A stretch of 64,000 nucleotides of DNA, taken from contig NZ_LMKV01000023.1 in assembly GCF_001421665.1 (NCBI RefSeq), positions 127,879 to 191,878 of the forward strand, read 5' to 3'. The position numbers and the translations under genes are program-made. This DNA is from Sphingobium sp. Leaf26. Its GTDB lineage: Bacteria > Pseudomonadota > Alphaproteobacteria > Sphingomonadales > Sphingomonadaceae. Positions 17,706-26,002 of this stretch are shown piece by piece. The notes below the pieces were generated by a model. The model was not told the origin of the DNA. It did not search any database and saw nothing but the letters and a program-made list of their open reading frames with translations. How positions within the stretch are numbered: position 1 is the first letter of the stretch; each line of letters opens with the position of its first letter.

Positions 17706-19273
17706 GCGAACAGGCCGTGCAGATACCAGCGAATGTCCGCCTCCTCGCCGAACAGGCCGTGGCGGAACATCCAGTAGCGGCGGCCGTCCTTGTCCTCGAT
17801 CCGGTAATAATCCCGCGTCCGCCCTGCCCCGCCCGGCTGATGCCCGTCGCGCCGGCGCCACCATTCCGCCGCGATCCGCTCCGGCCCTTCGGCAAGGCGC
17901 ACTTCATGCAGGCTGTCGCGCCAGCGAAAGCGCTGGGGCGGGCCATCTGGCACGCCGGCGATCACCGCGACCGGCTGGGGCGGATCGAACAGCAGCAGCG
18001 GCCGGGGCGGATGATCCGTGGTGGCGGGCCATGGATGAGGTTTGGCCTGTGTCGCGGGCGCGAATGCCTGCGCGCCTTCGGGGATATGGCGGTCGCGGGA
18101 TTGAAGGCGGCGGACCCTGTCGGGGCCAAGGCGGATGCCGAGCCGGTCGATCAGGGCGATGATATGCGCCTCACCTGCCCTGGCCTCCTCGCCCTCCATC
18201 GCCTGTTGCCGTTCGGCCAGCGGTTCGACCAGCGGCACCGCCAGCAGCACCGCGTCGAAGCCGAAACCGGGGTCGAGCGGATCGGCCAGCGTGTCGATCC
18301 GCTCGCGCAGCAGGCGCAGTATGGCGGCGGGATCGCGCACCGGCTGGCCCGTTTCGATCGCCAGCCCCTGCCGCGCGCCATCGCTGCGCAGCAGGCGGAT
18401 GGCGAAGCGCCGCCCGCCCAGCTTGCGCGCCTCCATCTGCCGCGCCGCCTGCCCCAGCAGATCCTCGATCACGTCCATCACATCCTCGGTCCGGGCGATG
18501 GGTTCGGGGAAGCGGGCTTCGGCCTGGATGGGCGCTGCGGGGCGGCGTGGTGCGATCGGGCTGGGCGCTTCGCCTAATATCTGGCGCAGCCGGGTGACGG
18601 CCTGTTCGCCGAAACGCGCGGCGATCATGCCCATGGGCCGGCGGGCAAGATCGCCGATGCTGCGCAGTCCCGCCCGGCGCAGGGCGGCCAGCGCGCCATC
18701 GTCCAGATCGAGCGCGGCGACCGGCAGGGCGCGGATGTCGCCGGTCGCCCCGGCTTCGGCACCAATGCCATGGCGCGCCAGTGCGCGCGCGGCCATGGCA
18801 TTGGTGCCGAAGCCGGGGCGACTGGAATAGCCCGCCATGGATCGCGCCTGCCGCGCCAGCGCCTGCGCGCCGCCGAATAAATGGGTGCAGCCGCTGATGT
18901 CCAGGATCAGGCCATCGGGCGCGTCGAGCGCCACCATCGGGGTGAAATGGCGCATCATGTCCAGCAACCGGTCGAGTTCGCGCGCATCGGCGACCGGATC
19001 GGCCGGACATGTAGCCAGCGTCGGGCAGCGCGCCCGCGCATCGGCCAGCGTCATGCCGGCCGCCAGTCCCTGCGCGATCGCAACCCTGTCCACCGACGCC
19101 AGCCGCAACGCATTGCCGACCCGTGCCACGAGCGCGAAGGGCACTGGGGCGAGGGACACTGGGGCGAAGGGCACCGGCTCCGCGTCAGGCGACCTGTCGC
19201 TGGCCGTCGCCGCCTGCATCCGTTGGCAGGCGAGAAAAGGAAACCACAGCGCCAGGCACAGGCGATCGCTCAT
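17702..19273 (-). CDS. imuB: ImuB, Y-family polymerase-like mutasome protein
   Basis: 523 residues. MSDRLCLALWFPFLACQRMQ is a normal ImuB N-terminus, where the catalytic acidic residue of active Y-family polymerases is lost. The little-finger-like middle and the C-terminal signature DYYRIEDKDGRRYWMFRHG are present. ImuB bridges ImuA, DnaE2 and the sliding clamp without polymerising. Its start lies 89 nt inside the end of imuA and its stop overlaps dnaE2, so all three are coupled. Confidence 0.92.
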   Translation of the reverse strand: MSDRLCLALWFPFLACQRMQAATASDRSPDAEPVPFAPVSLAPVPFALVARVGNALRLASVDRVAIAQGLAAGMTLADARARCPTLATCPADPVADARELDRLLDMMRHFTPMVALDAPDGLILDISGCTHLFGGAQALARQARSMAGYSSRPGFGTNAMAARALARHGIGAEAGATGDIRALPVAALDLDDGALAALRRAGLRSIGDLARRPMGMIAARFGEQAVTRLRQILGEAPSPIAPRRPAAPIQAEARFPEPIARTEDVMDVIEDLLGQAARQMEARKLGGRRFAIRLLRSDGARQGLAIETGQPVRDPAAILRLLRERIDTLADPLDPGFGFDAVLLAVPLVEPLAERQQAMEGEEARAGEAHIIALIDRLGIRLGPDRVRRLQSRDRHIPEGAQAFAPATQAKPHPWPATTDHPPRPLLLFDPPQPVAVIAGVPDGPPQRFRWRDSLHEVRLAEGPERIAAEWWRRRDGHQPGGAGRTRDYYRIEDKDGRRYWMFRHGLFGEEADIRWYLHGLFA

Positions 19274-19949
19274 CCTGCTTTCCTGCGTCCCTATCCCTGA
19301 AACATCCATGTTCCGCATCCCATGACAGCAGCCAGCGTCCGCCTGCCGGTCCGCTACGACAGCGGAGCAATTCGGCCTCGATCGTCGGCAGGCCCGGCGC
19401 GTCGGCCTCCAGCGGGACCGAAGGCGCGCTGCGGATCGACCAGCGGGTCTGCGCGCCGCTCGATCGTTGTTCCGCATCGCCGCGCAGCAGGAGGATGGTG
19501 GCGCCGGAGGCTTCGGCTGCCAGCACCAGCCGGCGGCTGGCGGTCAGATCATAATCGGCAAAGCGCCCCTCGCTTTCCATCAACACCATAGAAATGCCAG
19601 GACAGCGCGCCGCCTCCAGCCCCGCGCGCAGCATCTCCACCTCGCTGCCCGCTTCGATGAGGATCAACCGGTTGGGATCGATCCCCAGCAGGGCCAGCCC
19701 ATCGCCACAGAAGAGCGTCGGCAAGCGCTGCCGCCGCGCCGCGCGCAAGGCAAAGATCGCTCCTGCAACTGCGCCTGTCCCCTGCGCAACAGACTGCGAC
19801 AAGGCGAAGGCCAATGCCGCCGCCCGGTCCGGCACGGTGCAGTGGATTTCATGCAGATGCCCCCGCGCAATCGCCGGAAAGGACGTGTCTGCTGCTGGCG
19901 CCTGCCGTCCTGCCGGACGCATGGCGTTGATGGGAACGCTGCCTGCCAT
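19185..19949 (-). CDS. imuA: ImuA, RecA-like SOS mutagenesis protein
   Basis: 254 residues. The order of blocks fits ImuA/SulA-like proteins: HLHEIHC near the N-terminus, then a RecA-like core (LPTLFCGDGLALLGIDPNRLILIEA, EMLRAGLEAARCPGISMVLME) and a C-terminal segment EAELLRCRSGPAGGRWLLSW. It starts at 19949, 19 nt downstream of an SOS box, and is the first gene of the imuA-imuB-dnaE2 operon. Confidence 0.9.
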   Translation of the reverse strand: MAGSVPINAMRPAGRQAPAADTSFPAIARGHLHEIHCTVPDRAAALAFALSQSVAQGTGAVAGAIFALRAARRQRLPTLFCGDGLALLGIDPNRLILIEAGSEVEMLRAGLEAARCPGISMVLMESEGRFADYDLTASRRLVLAAEASGATILLLRGDAEQRSSGAQTRWSIRSAPSVPLEADAPGLPTIEAELLRCRSGPAGGRWLLSWDAEHGCFRDRDAGKQDERSPVPGAVVSFSRLPTDAGGDGQRQVA

Positions 19950-19968
19950 ATCTCGAATCGCTCACTAT

Positions 19969-19983
19969 GTTCGCTTTATGTTC
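19969..19983 (-). promoter_or_regulatory. SOS box (LexA site) of imuA-imuB-dnaE2
   Basis: GTTC-GCTTTAT-GTTC on the plus strand (GAAC-N7-GAAC in the direction of imuA) matches the alphaproteobacterial LexA recognition sequence exactly. It lies 20-34 nt before the imuA start, a position where LexA would block RNA polymerase. This predicts DNA-damage induction of the whole cassette. Confidence 0.9.
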
Positions 19984-20285
19984 TCATTTTCGATTGGCGT
20001 CCACTCTGGAATTTCGGGTCGAGGCAGGCGGTTGAATGGGAACCGAAACATATCCAAGTCTGCAACTTTTCGTCATATGATGAAATTTGCGCAATATTAC
20101 GCAATGCACAGTAATCTTGCGAAATTCCTGTTTCCTAAAAGTCACATGGCCCGAAAAGTCGTTGTTTAAAAAAAGCGCAATATTGACGATATGCGCGATC
20201 CCGATGCACGTCTTCACCATCAACTCGAAGCAGTCAGCTCCATAGACTGCGCGGGTCGCCCCCAAGTGAATGAAGGGATCACGAT
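19984..20285. other. Divergent AT-rich promoter region between imuA and a TonB receptor
   Basis: No gene seen. The stretch is AT-rich compared with the rest of the window and includes TTGCG-N8-CGCAA near 20087-20104 (arms of a short dyad). The receptor's ribosome-binding sequence GAAGGG lies just before 20286. Confidence 0.45.
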
Positions 20286-23087
20286 ATGACATCGGCTGAA
20301 TTTTGCCGGCGCCTTCTGGCGTCGACGGTCCTGCTCGGCCTGGCGACGCCGGCCTTTGCCCAGGCCAGCGACGAAACCACAGCCGCCAGCGACGACACGA
20401 TCGTCGTCACCGGATCGCGCATCGCCCGCCCCGACCTGCAACAGGCATCGCCCATCTCGATCGTCAGCGCGCAGGAACTGAAGCTGAGCGGCAAGGCCAA
20501 TGTCGAGGCGATCATCAACGACCTGCCGCAACTGATCCCCAGCACGACCGCCGCGTCGAACAATCCGGGCGGCGGCGTATCGACCGCGGACCTGCGCGGC
20601 CTGGGTGCGCAACGCACGCTGGTTCTGGTCGATGGCCATCGTTACGTGTCCTATGACTCCAATCAGGTGGTCGACCTCAACACCGTGCCCGCCGGCCTGA
20701 TCGACCATGTCGAGGTGGTGTCGGGCGGCCGTTCCGCCGTCTATGGGTCCGATGCGATCGCCGGCGTCATCAATTTCGTGATGAAGAAGAATTTCTCCGG
20801 CGTCGAAGCGAACGCCAATTATCGCCTGAATGAGGAAGGCGATGGCGGCACGTTCAACACCAACATCCTGCTGGGCCAGAATTTCGCCGACGGGCGCGGC
20901 AACATCACCCTCTATGCCGACTATATCAAGCGCAACGGCGTGGACCAGAGCGCGCGCAGCTATACCAGCCAGACCTATACCGACGATGGCGAGGGCAATC
21001 TGGTCGCGGGCGGATCCGGCTCGATCCCGGCCACGCGCATGGCGCTGAACAACAGCCAGTATAAGTTCAATCAGGATGGCAGCTATTCGGCCTATAGCGC
21101 GGCGACCGATGCCTATAATTACGCCCCGTCCAACTATTTGCAGGTGCCGCAGAAGCGCATCCTGCTGAGCGGTCAGGCGCATTTCGATGTCAGCGATCAC
21201 CTGACCCTTTATGGAGAGGGGCAGTTCATCAGGAACAAGGTGCGCAACAAGCTGGCGCCCACGCCCTTCACCGGCACGGTCGATATCGACACCGATTCCT
21301 CCTTCCTGTCGGCGGACTCGCAGGCGTTGCTCGCCGCCGCAGACACCGATGGCGACGGCTATACCTCCGCCAACATCTATCGTCGCCTGACCGAAGTGGG
21401 CGACCGCATCTCGAACGTCGACAACACCGCCTATCGCGCGCTGATCGGCGCCAAGGGCAATATCAGCGGCGAGTGGAACTACGACGCCTATTACAGCTAT
21501 TCGCGCACCAAACAGGTCGAAACCCAATATGGCAATGTGTCGCGCAGCCGGGTCGAGCAGGCGCTCAAGACGACCTATGATGCGGACGGCAATCTGGTCT
21601 GTTCCGACATCAGCAATGGCTGCGTCCCGCTGAACATCTTCGGCGCGGGCAATATCAGCGACGAAGCGGCCGACTTCATTTCCATCACCACCCGCAATGT
21701 CAGCTATATCACCGAACAGGTGGCGAATGCGGCCATCACCAACGGCAATCTGTTCGATCTGGGCGCTGGTCCGGCCGGCATCGCGTTCGGCGCGGAATAT
21801 CGGTCCGAAAAGGGCAGCTACAATCCCGACGAGGCGCTGTCTTCGGGCGACGTGGTCGGCTTCAACGCCGGTCAGGGGTTGGGCGGCAGCTATAATGTGA
21901 AGGAGCTGTTCACGGAAATCAGCGTACCGCTGCTCGCCGACCTGCCGCTGGTCCACAAGCTGGATTTCAACGGCGCCTATCGTTTCTCGCATTATTCGAC
22001 CGCGGCGAAGAATGTCAGCACATTCTCGCTCGGCCTCATCTATGCGCCGATCAAGGATATCACCTTCCGCGGGCAATATAGCCGGGCGGTCCGTGCGCCG
22101 TCGGTCTATGAACTCTACTCCGGCCAGTCGCAGGACTTCCCGACCGCGACCGACCCGTGCTCGACCTCCGCCGCCACGACCAGCGCGACCCTGTCGGCGA
22201 GTTGCCTGGCCAGCGGCGTGTCGTCCAGCGCGCTGGGCACCGATTTCTACGGCGGCAGCTCGCAGATCGAATCCTTGACCGGCGGCAATCCCGATTTGCG
22301 CGAAGAAACATCGAACACCTGGGGCCTGGGCGTCGTCCTGCAACCCGGCTTCGCGCCGCGCCTGTCGCTGACGGTCGATTATTACAACATCAAGATCGAC
22401 GATTATATCTCGACCGCCGGCACCGCCAACATCATCCGCGCCTGCTATGGTGACGAGGCGAATGGCTGGACGCCCTATGACAGCAGCTATTGCTCGCTCC
22501 TGCCGCGCAACGCGACCAGCAGCGAGATCGAGGGGGCGGTGAATCTTCAGTCCAATACCGGCGGCCTCAAGACCTCCGGCGTCGATTTCGAGCTGAATTA
22601 TAGCGTGCCGCTCAACTTCGGCCTGTTCGGGGCCAAGACCGGCAAGCTGGCCTTCCGCGTCGCGGGCACCCGCCTGATCCGCTACGACCTCAATCCGGTG
22701 GCGGCGATCGCGGAGCTGAACCAGAGCTGCGCGGGGAAGTTCGGCGTCAATTGCGGCGATCCCTATTCCAAGCTGCGCCTCAACAACCGCATCACCTGGA
22801 CCAGCGGGCCGATCACGCTGGGCGTCACCCATCGCTACCTGTCGAGCGTGCGCGACGATGACGATACGACCAGCTATACGGTCGAGAAGATCAAGGCGTA
22901 CAACCTGTTCGACCTGGCGCTTCAGGTGCAACCGACCGAGCGGTTCGGCTGGTCGATCGGCATGAACAATGTCTTCGACAAGACGCCCCCGGTACTGGGC
23001 GACAACCAGCAGCAGGCGAACAGCTATCCATCGACCTATGACGTGTATGGCCGCGCCTTCTTCGTCAATGCGTCGGTGAAGTTCTGA
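20286..23087 (+). CDS. TonB-dependent outer-membrane receptor
   Basis: 933 residues. Signal peptide (LLASTVLLGLATPAFAQA), TonB-box-like DDTIVVTGSRI, and a plug domain with SPISIVSAQEL, LRGLGAQRTLVLVDGHR and GSDAIAGVINFVMKK. A long barrel follows, ending in aromatic VNASVKF. Several Cys pairs in extracellular-loop positions (around CSTSAATTS...ASC and CYGDE...YC) suggest disulfide-braced loops. The ligand cannot be told from the sequence; no transport partner lies next to it, and a terminator separates it from the metal-efflux genes. Confidence 0.9.
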   Translation: MTSAEFCRRLLASTVLLGLATPAFAQASDETTAASDDTIVVTGSRIARPDLQQASPISIVSAQELKLSGKANVEAIINDLPQLIPSTTAASNNPGGGVSTADLRGLGAQRTLVLVDGHRYVSYDSNQVVDLNTVPAGLIDHVEVVSGGRSAVYGSDAIAGVINFVMKKNFSGVEANANYRLNEEGDGGTFNTNILLGQNFADGRGNITLYADYIKRNGVDQSARSYTSQTYTDDGEGNLVAGGSGSIPATRMALNNSQYKFNQDGSYSAYSAATDAYNYAPSNYLQVPQKRILLSGQAHFDVSDHLTLYGEGQFIRNKVRNKLAPTPFTGTVDIDTDSSFLSADSQALLAAADTDGDGYTSANIYRRLTEVGDRISNVDNTAYRALIGAKGNISGEWNYDAYYSYSRTKQVETQYGNVSRSRVEQALKTTYDADGNLVCSDISNGCVPLNIFGAGNISDEAADFISITTRNVSYITEQVANAAITNGNLFDLGAGPAGIAFGAEYRSEKGSYNPDEALSSGDVVGFNAGQGLGGSYNVKELFTEISVPLLADLPLVHKLDFNGAYRFSHYSTAAKNVSTFSLGLIYAPIKDITFRGQYSRAVRAPSVYELYSGQSQDFPTATDPCSTSAATTSATLSASCLASGVSSSALGTDFYGGSSQIESLTGGNPDLREETSNTWGLGVVLQPGFAPRLSLTVDYYNIKIDDYISTAGTANIIRACYGDEANGWTPYDSSYCSLLPRNATSSEIEGAVNLQSNTGGLKTSGVDFELNYSVPLNFGLFGAKTGKLAFRVAGTRLIRYDLNPVAAIAELNQSCAGKFGVNCGDPYSKLRLNNRITWTSGPITLGVTHRYLSSVRDDDDTTSYTVEKIKAYNLFDLALQVQPTERFGWSIGMNNVFDKTPPVLGDNQQQANSYPSTYDVYGRAFFVNASVKF

Positions 23088-23094
23088 TGCCGTA

Positions 23095-23121
23095 CCGGCC
23101 GGGCGGCCTTCGCCCGGCCGG
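23095..23121 (+). terminator. Strong GC hairpin after the TonB receptor gene
   Basis: CCGGCCGGGCG and CGCCCGGCCGG form a perfect 11-bp stem with loop GCCTT, starting 8 nt after the stop codon; a short T-run follows about 10 nt later. It is consistent with an intrinsic terminator. Confidence 0.75.
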
Positions 23122-23172
23122 CTTGCCCGGTTTTCGATGACAGGCCCCTGCAAATAGTATAGGAGCCGGGCG

Positions 23173-23502
23173 ATGTTTCGCGGGGCCTTCCTGTTCTTCT
23201 GCATGATGATCGCGTCGCTGACCACGGCGACGGCGATCCATGCGCGCGAACTCGCCGGGGCGTTCGACATCGAATGTTCCGGCTATGTGCATAGCGATAT
23301 GGACGAAGATCGCACCCCCGGCGACAGCGATCAGGCCGTGACCCACCATCATGGCAGTTGCCATGGCGCGGCCGCTTTCCTGCCGGCCCGCAGCGCGGCA
23401 CCCAATATTGTCGCTTTCCTGAACAGCCCTGCCCGACCGCAGGACCGGTCCGCGCTGGGTCGCTGGATTTCCGGCCCCGATTTGCGGCCGCCCATCGCCT
23501 GA
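23173..23502 (+). CDS. Small His-rich exported protein preceding czcCBA
   Basis: 109 residues. A signal peptide (FLFFCMMIASLTTATAIHA) is followed by a short mature part with THHHGSCHG, a cluster of His and Cys able to bind transition metals, then a Pro-rich end. It lies 68 nt upstream of czcC in the same direction. Small proteins in this position are common before sphingomonad czc operons. A periplasmic metal-binding or sensing role is inferred from composition and context only. Confidence 0.7.
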   Translation: MFRGAFLFFCMMIASLTTATAIHARELAGAFDIECSGYVHSDMDEDRTPGDSDQAVTHHHGSCHGAAAFLPARSAAPNIVAFLNSPARPQDRSALGRWISGPDLRPPIA

Positions 23503-23570
23503 TCCCGTCTCACCGGCCGTGACCGCACCTGCGGATCGCGGCCCGATGCGATTCGATCAGGATAGTTTCC

Positions 23571-24839
23571 ATGCACAAGATCATCGCGGTCCTTTGGGCC
23601 GCCACAAGCTGCGTCGCCATGGCGCAGGCGCAGACGGATGTCGTCGCGGCATCCATTCCTGCCGCCGCACCCTTCACCCTTGAACAGGCGCTGGGCGCTG
23701 CGGGCGCGAATGCCCCAGCCGCCGACGCCGCACAGGCTGGCGTGGAGGCGGCGCAGGCCGCCCGCACCGTCGCGGGCCTGCGTCCCAACCCCACCATCCA
23801 GACAGAACTGGAAAATGTGGGCGGCTCCGGTCCTTATGGCGGTTTTGATCAGGCCGAAACCACGGTCGGGCTGAGCATCCCGATCGAACTGGGCGGCAAG
23901 CGGCCGGCGCGCGTGGCGGTGGCCGACGCACAGGCGCGCCGTGCCCGATTGGGCGCGGCTATCGCGCTGGCCGATGTCCGGCTTCAGGTCACATCGCTCT
24001 ATATCGAGGCGGTGGCGGCGCAGCGGCGCGGCGCCATCGCCGCCGATCAGTTGCGTATTGCGGGCAACGCCTATGACGCCGCCGCGCTGCGGGTCCGGGC
24101 CGGGCGCGCCTCCCCGATCGAGGAACAGCGGGCCGATGTCGCCCGCCTGAATGCGCAGGCCAATGCCGACCGGACGCAGCGGCTGGCCATGGCCGCGCGC
24201 ACCAATCTGGTCCGGCGGATCGGCCAGCCTGTCGACGCGCCGCTGGACGAAGGGTTGCTCGACCGCCTGCCGCCTGCGGTGCAGGGACCGCAGCAGAGGG
24301 ACGGTCGCGGCACGCTGGCGATGGCGGCGGCCGATGCCGACCTGTCCACCGCCGATGCTGGCGTCCGTCTGGCCCGGTCGCAGCGCGTACCGGACCTGAC
24401 GGTCGGGCCGGGCGTGCGGCGCCTGTCCGCCACCAACGATGTGGCGGCGGTGTTCAGCGTGTCCATCCCGATCCCGCTGTTCAATGCCGGGCATGCCGGC
24501 GTGGCGCAGGCACGGGCGGAACAACGGGTGGCGCAGGCGCAGCGGCGCATGACCGCGCTGGACGTAGAGCAGGCCATCACCGACGCGCAGGCCGAAGCGG
24601 ACATCACCGCCACGCTCGCCCGCAATGCGCAGGGACCGGCGATGGCCGCCGCGCAGGAGGCCGCGCGGATCGCCCGCATCGGCTATCGCGAGGGAAAGTT
24701 CGGGCAACTCGACCTGCTCGATGCCGAACGGACGCTGGCCGACACTCGACTGGCCGCGATCGACGCGCTGGCCGCCCATCATAATGCCCAGGCCCGGTTG
24801 GAGCGACTGACCGCTCCCGCGCCGCAGGAGGATAATTGA
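23571..24839 (+). CDS. czcC: CzcC-type outer-membrane channel of a metal RND pump
   Basis: 422 residues, TolC-like. Signal peptide MHKIIAVLWAATSCVAMAQA, then two internally repeated Ala/Gln-rich coiled-coil halves (FTLEQALGAAGANAPA... and VFSVSIPIPLFNAGHAGVAQAR), with the family strand LRPNPTIQTELENVGG and SIPIELGGKRPARV. It forms the outer-membrane exit duct of the tripartite efflux system with the next two genes; it ends 2 nt before the czcB ATG. Confidence 0.88.
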   Translation: MHKIIAVLWAATSCVAMAQAQTDVVAASIPAAAPFTLEQALGAAGANAPAADAAQAGVEAAQAARTVAGLRPNPTIQTELENVGGSGPYGGFDQAETTVGLSIPIELGGKRPARVAVADAQARRARLGAAIALADVRLQVTSLYIEAVAAQRRGAIAADQLRIAGNAYDAAALRVRAGRASPIEEQRADVARLNAQANADRTQRLAMAARTNLVRRIGQPVDAPLDEGLLDRLPPAVQGPQQRDGRGTLAMAAADADLSTADAGVRLARSQRVPDLTVGPGVRRLSATNDVAAVFSVSIPIPLFNAGHAGVAQARAEQRVAQAQRRMTALDVEQAITDAQAEADITATLARNAQGPAMAAAQEAARIARIGYREGKFGQLDLLDAERTLADTRLAAIDALAAHHNAQARLERLTAPAPQEDN

Positions 24840-24841
24840 CC

Positions 24842-25999
24842 ATGAAAACGACGATATGTGCGGCGTTGCTGCCGATCCCCCTCGCCCTGATGCTGGCCGC
24901 TTGCGGTAGCGGGACGGACGCGGGCAATGCCACCGCAGCCAAGGAAGAAGAACATGGCGAGGAAGGCCATGAGGATGAGGGCAAGATCATCCTGTCCGAC
25001 GAGCAGATCCGGTCGGCTGCAATCCAGATCGGTCGCCCGACCATCGGCGGGTCCGGCACGCTGGAACTGCCCGCCACGATCGAAAGCGATCCGCAGGCGA
25101 TGCAGGTCGTGTCCGCCGCGATCGGCGGGCGGATCGTGTCGCTGACCCGCAATCTGGGCGAGACGATCGGGCGCGGCCAGACGCTGGCGGTGATCGAAAG
25201 CCGGGAAGCGGCAATGATGAAGGGCGAGGTCGAGGCTTCGCGCGCCCGGCTGGCGCTGGCCAACAGCAATCTGGGCCGCGAACAAAGGCTGTTCGCGCAG
25301 CGCGTGTCGCCCGAACAGGATCTGATCGCCGCCCGCACCGTGGCAACTGAAGCGCGCATCGCCTATCAGCAGGCCGCGGGGCAACTGGCGGCGACCGGCG
25401 GCGGTGGCGGTGGCCTGAACCGGATCGGCATCGTCGCTCCCGCTTCCGGGCAGGTGATATCGCGCAGCGTGGCGCTGGGCCAGACGGTCGATGCCAATGC
25501 CGAACTCTATCGCATCGCCAACCTGTCGACCGTGTCGCTCTCGCTCCAGTTGCAGCCGGCCGATGCCGGGCGCGTGAAGCCGGGCAACAGCGTCACCGTC
25601 ACAGCAGCCGGACGTCAGGCCGTCGCGCAGGTGCGCTTCGTGTCGCCGGTGCTGGACGAACAGACCCGGCTGGTGCCGGTGATCGCCATCCTCGACAATC
25701 GCGCCGCCCAGTGGCGTGCGGGCGAGCCGGTGACGGCGGCGGTGCAGCTATCGGGCGAAGGTGGCGACAAGGCGATCGCCGTGCCCTCCACCGCCGTTCA
25801 GACGGTCGAGGGCAAGCCGATGGTCTTCGTGCGAACGCCGGGTGGTTTTCAGGGCGTACCCGTCACGCTGGGCCAGACCAGCGGCGCGATGGTGATCGTG
25901 CGGTCGGGACTCAAGGGCAGCGAGCAGATCGCCACCACCAACAGCTTCACGCTCAAGGCCGAACTCGGCAAGGGCGAAGCCACCCATGAGGATCATTGA
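24842..25999 (+). CDS. czcB: CzcB-type periplasmic adaptor lipoprotein
   Basis: 385 residues. Lipobox LAAC with Cys21, then an acidic His-containing stretch (EEEHGEEGHEDEG) typical of metal-RND adaptors, then the lipoyl/hairpin and beta-barrel domains (GGRIVSLTRNLGETIGRGQTLAVIES; NRIGIVAPASGQVISRSV). The C-terminus is GKGEATHEDH. I used the ATG at 24842; a TTG 6 nt upstream overlaps the czcC stop and is less likely. It links the inner and outer parts of the pump. Confidence 0.9.
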   Translation: MKTTICAALLPIPLALMLAACGSGTDAGNATAAKEEEHGEEGHEDEGKIILSDEQIRSAAIQIGRPTIGGSGTLELPATIESDPQAMQVVSAAIGGRIVSLTRNLGETIGRGQTLAVIESREAAMMKGEVEASRARLALANSNLGREQRLFAQRVSPEQDLIAARTVATEARIAYQQAAGQLAATGGGGGGLNRIGIVAPASGQVISRSVALGQTVDANAELYRIANLSTVSLSLQLQPADAGRVKPGNSVTVTAAGRQAVAQVRFVSPVLDEQTRLVPVIAILDNRAAQWRAGEPVTAAVQLSGEGGDKAIAVPSTAVQTVEGKPMVFVRTPGGFQGVPVTLGQTSGAMVIVRSGLKGSEQIATTNSFTLKAELGKGEATHEDH

Positions 26000-26002
26000 G
26001 CC

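Noticed and set aside
15795..17777. Plus-strand open frame opposite dnaE2
   Set aside because: dnaE2 on the minus strand has all polymerase motifs; the opposite frame has none.
20220..23270. Minus-strand open frame of about 1000 codons opposite the TonB receptor
   Set aside because: It is an antisense mirror of a clear TonB receptor gene, with low-complexity Arg/Ala/Asp-rich product.
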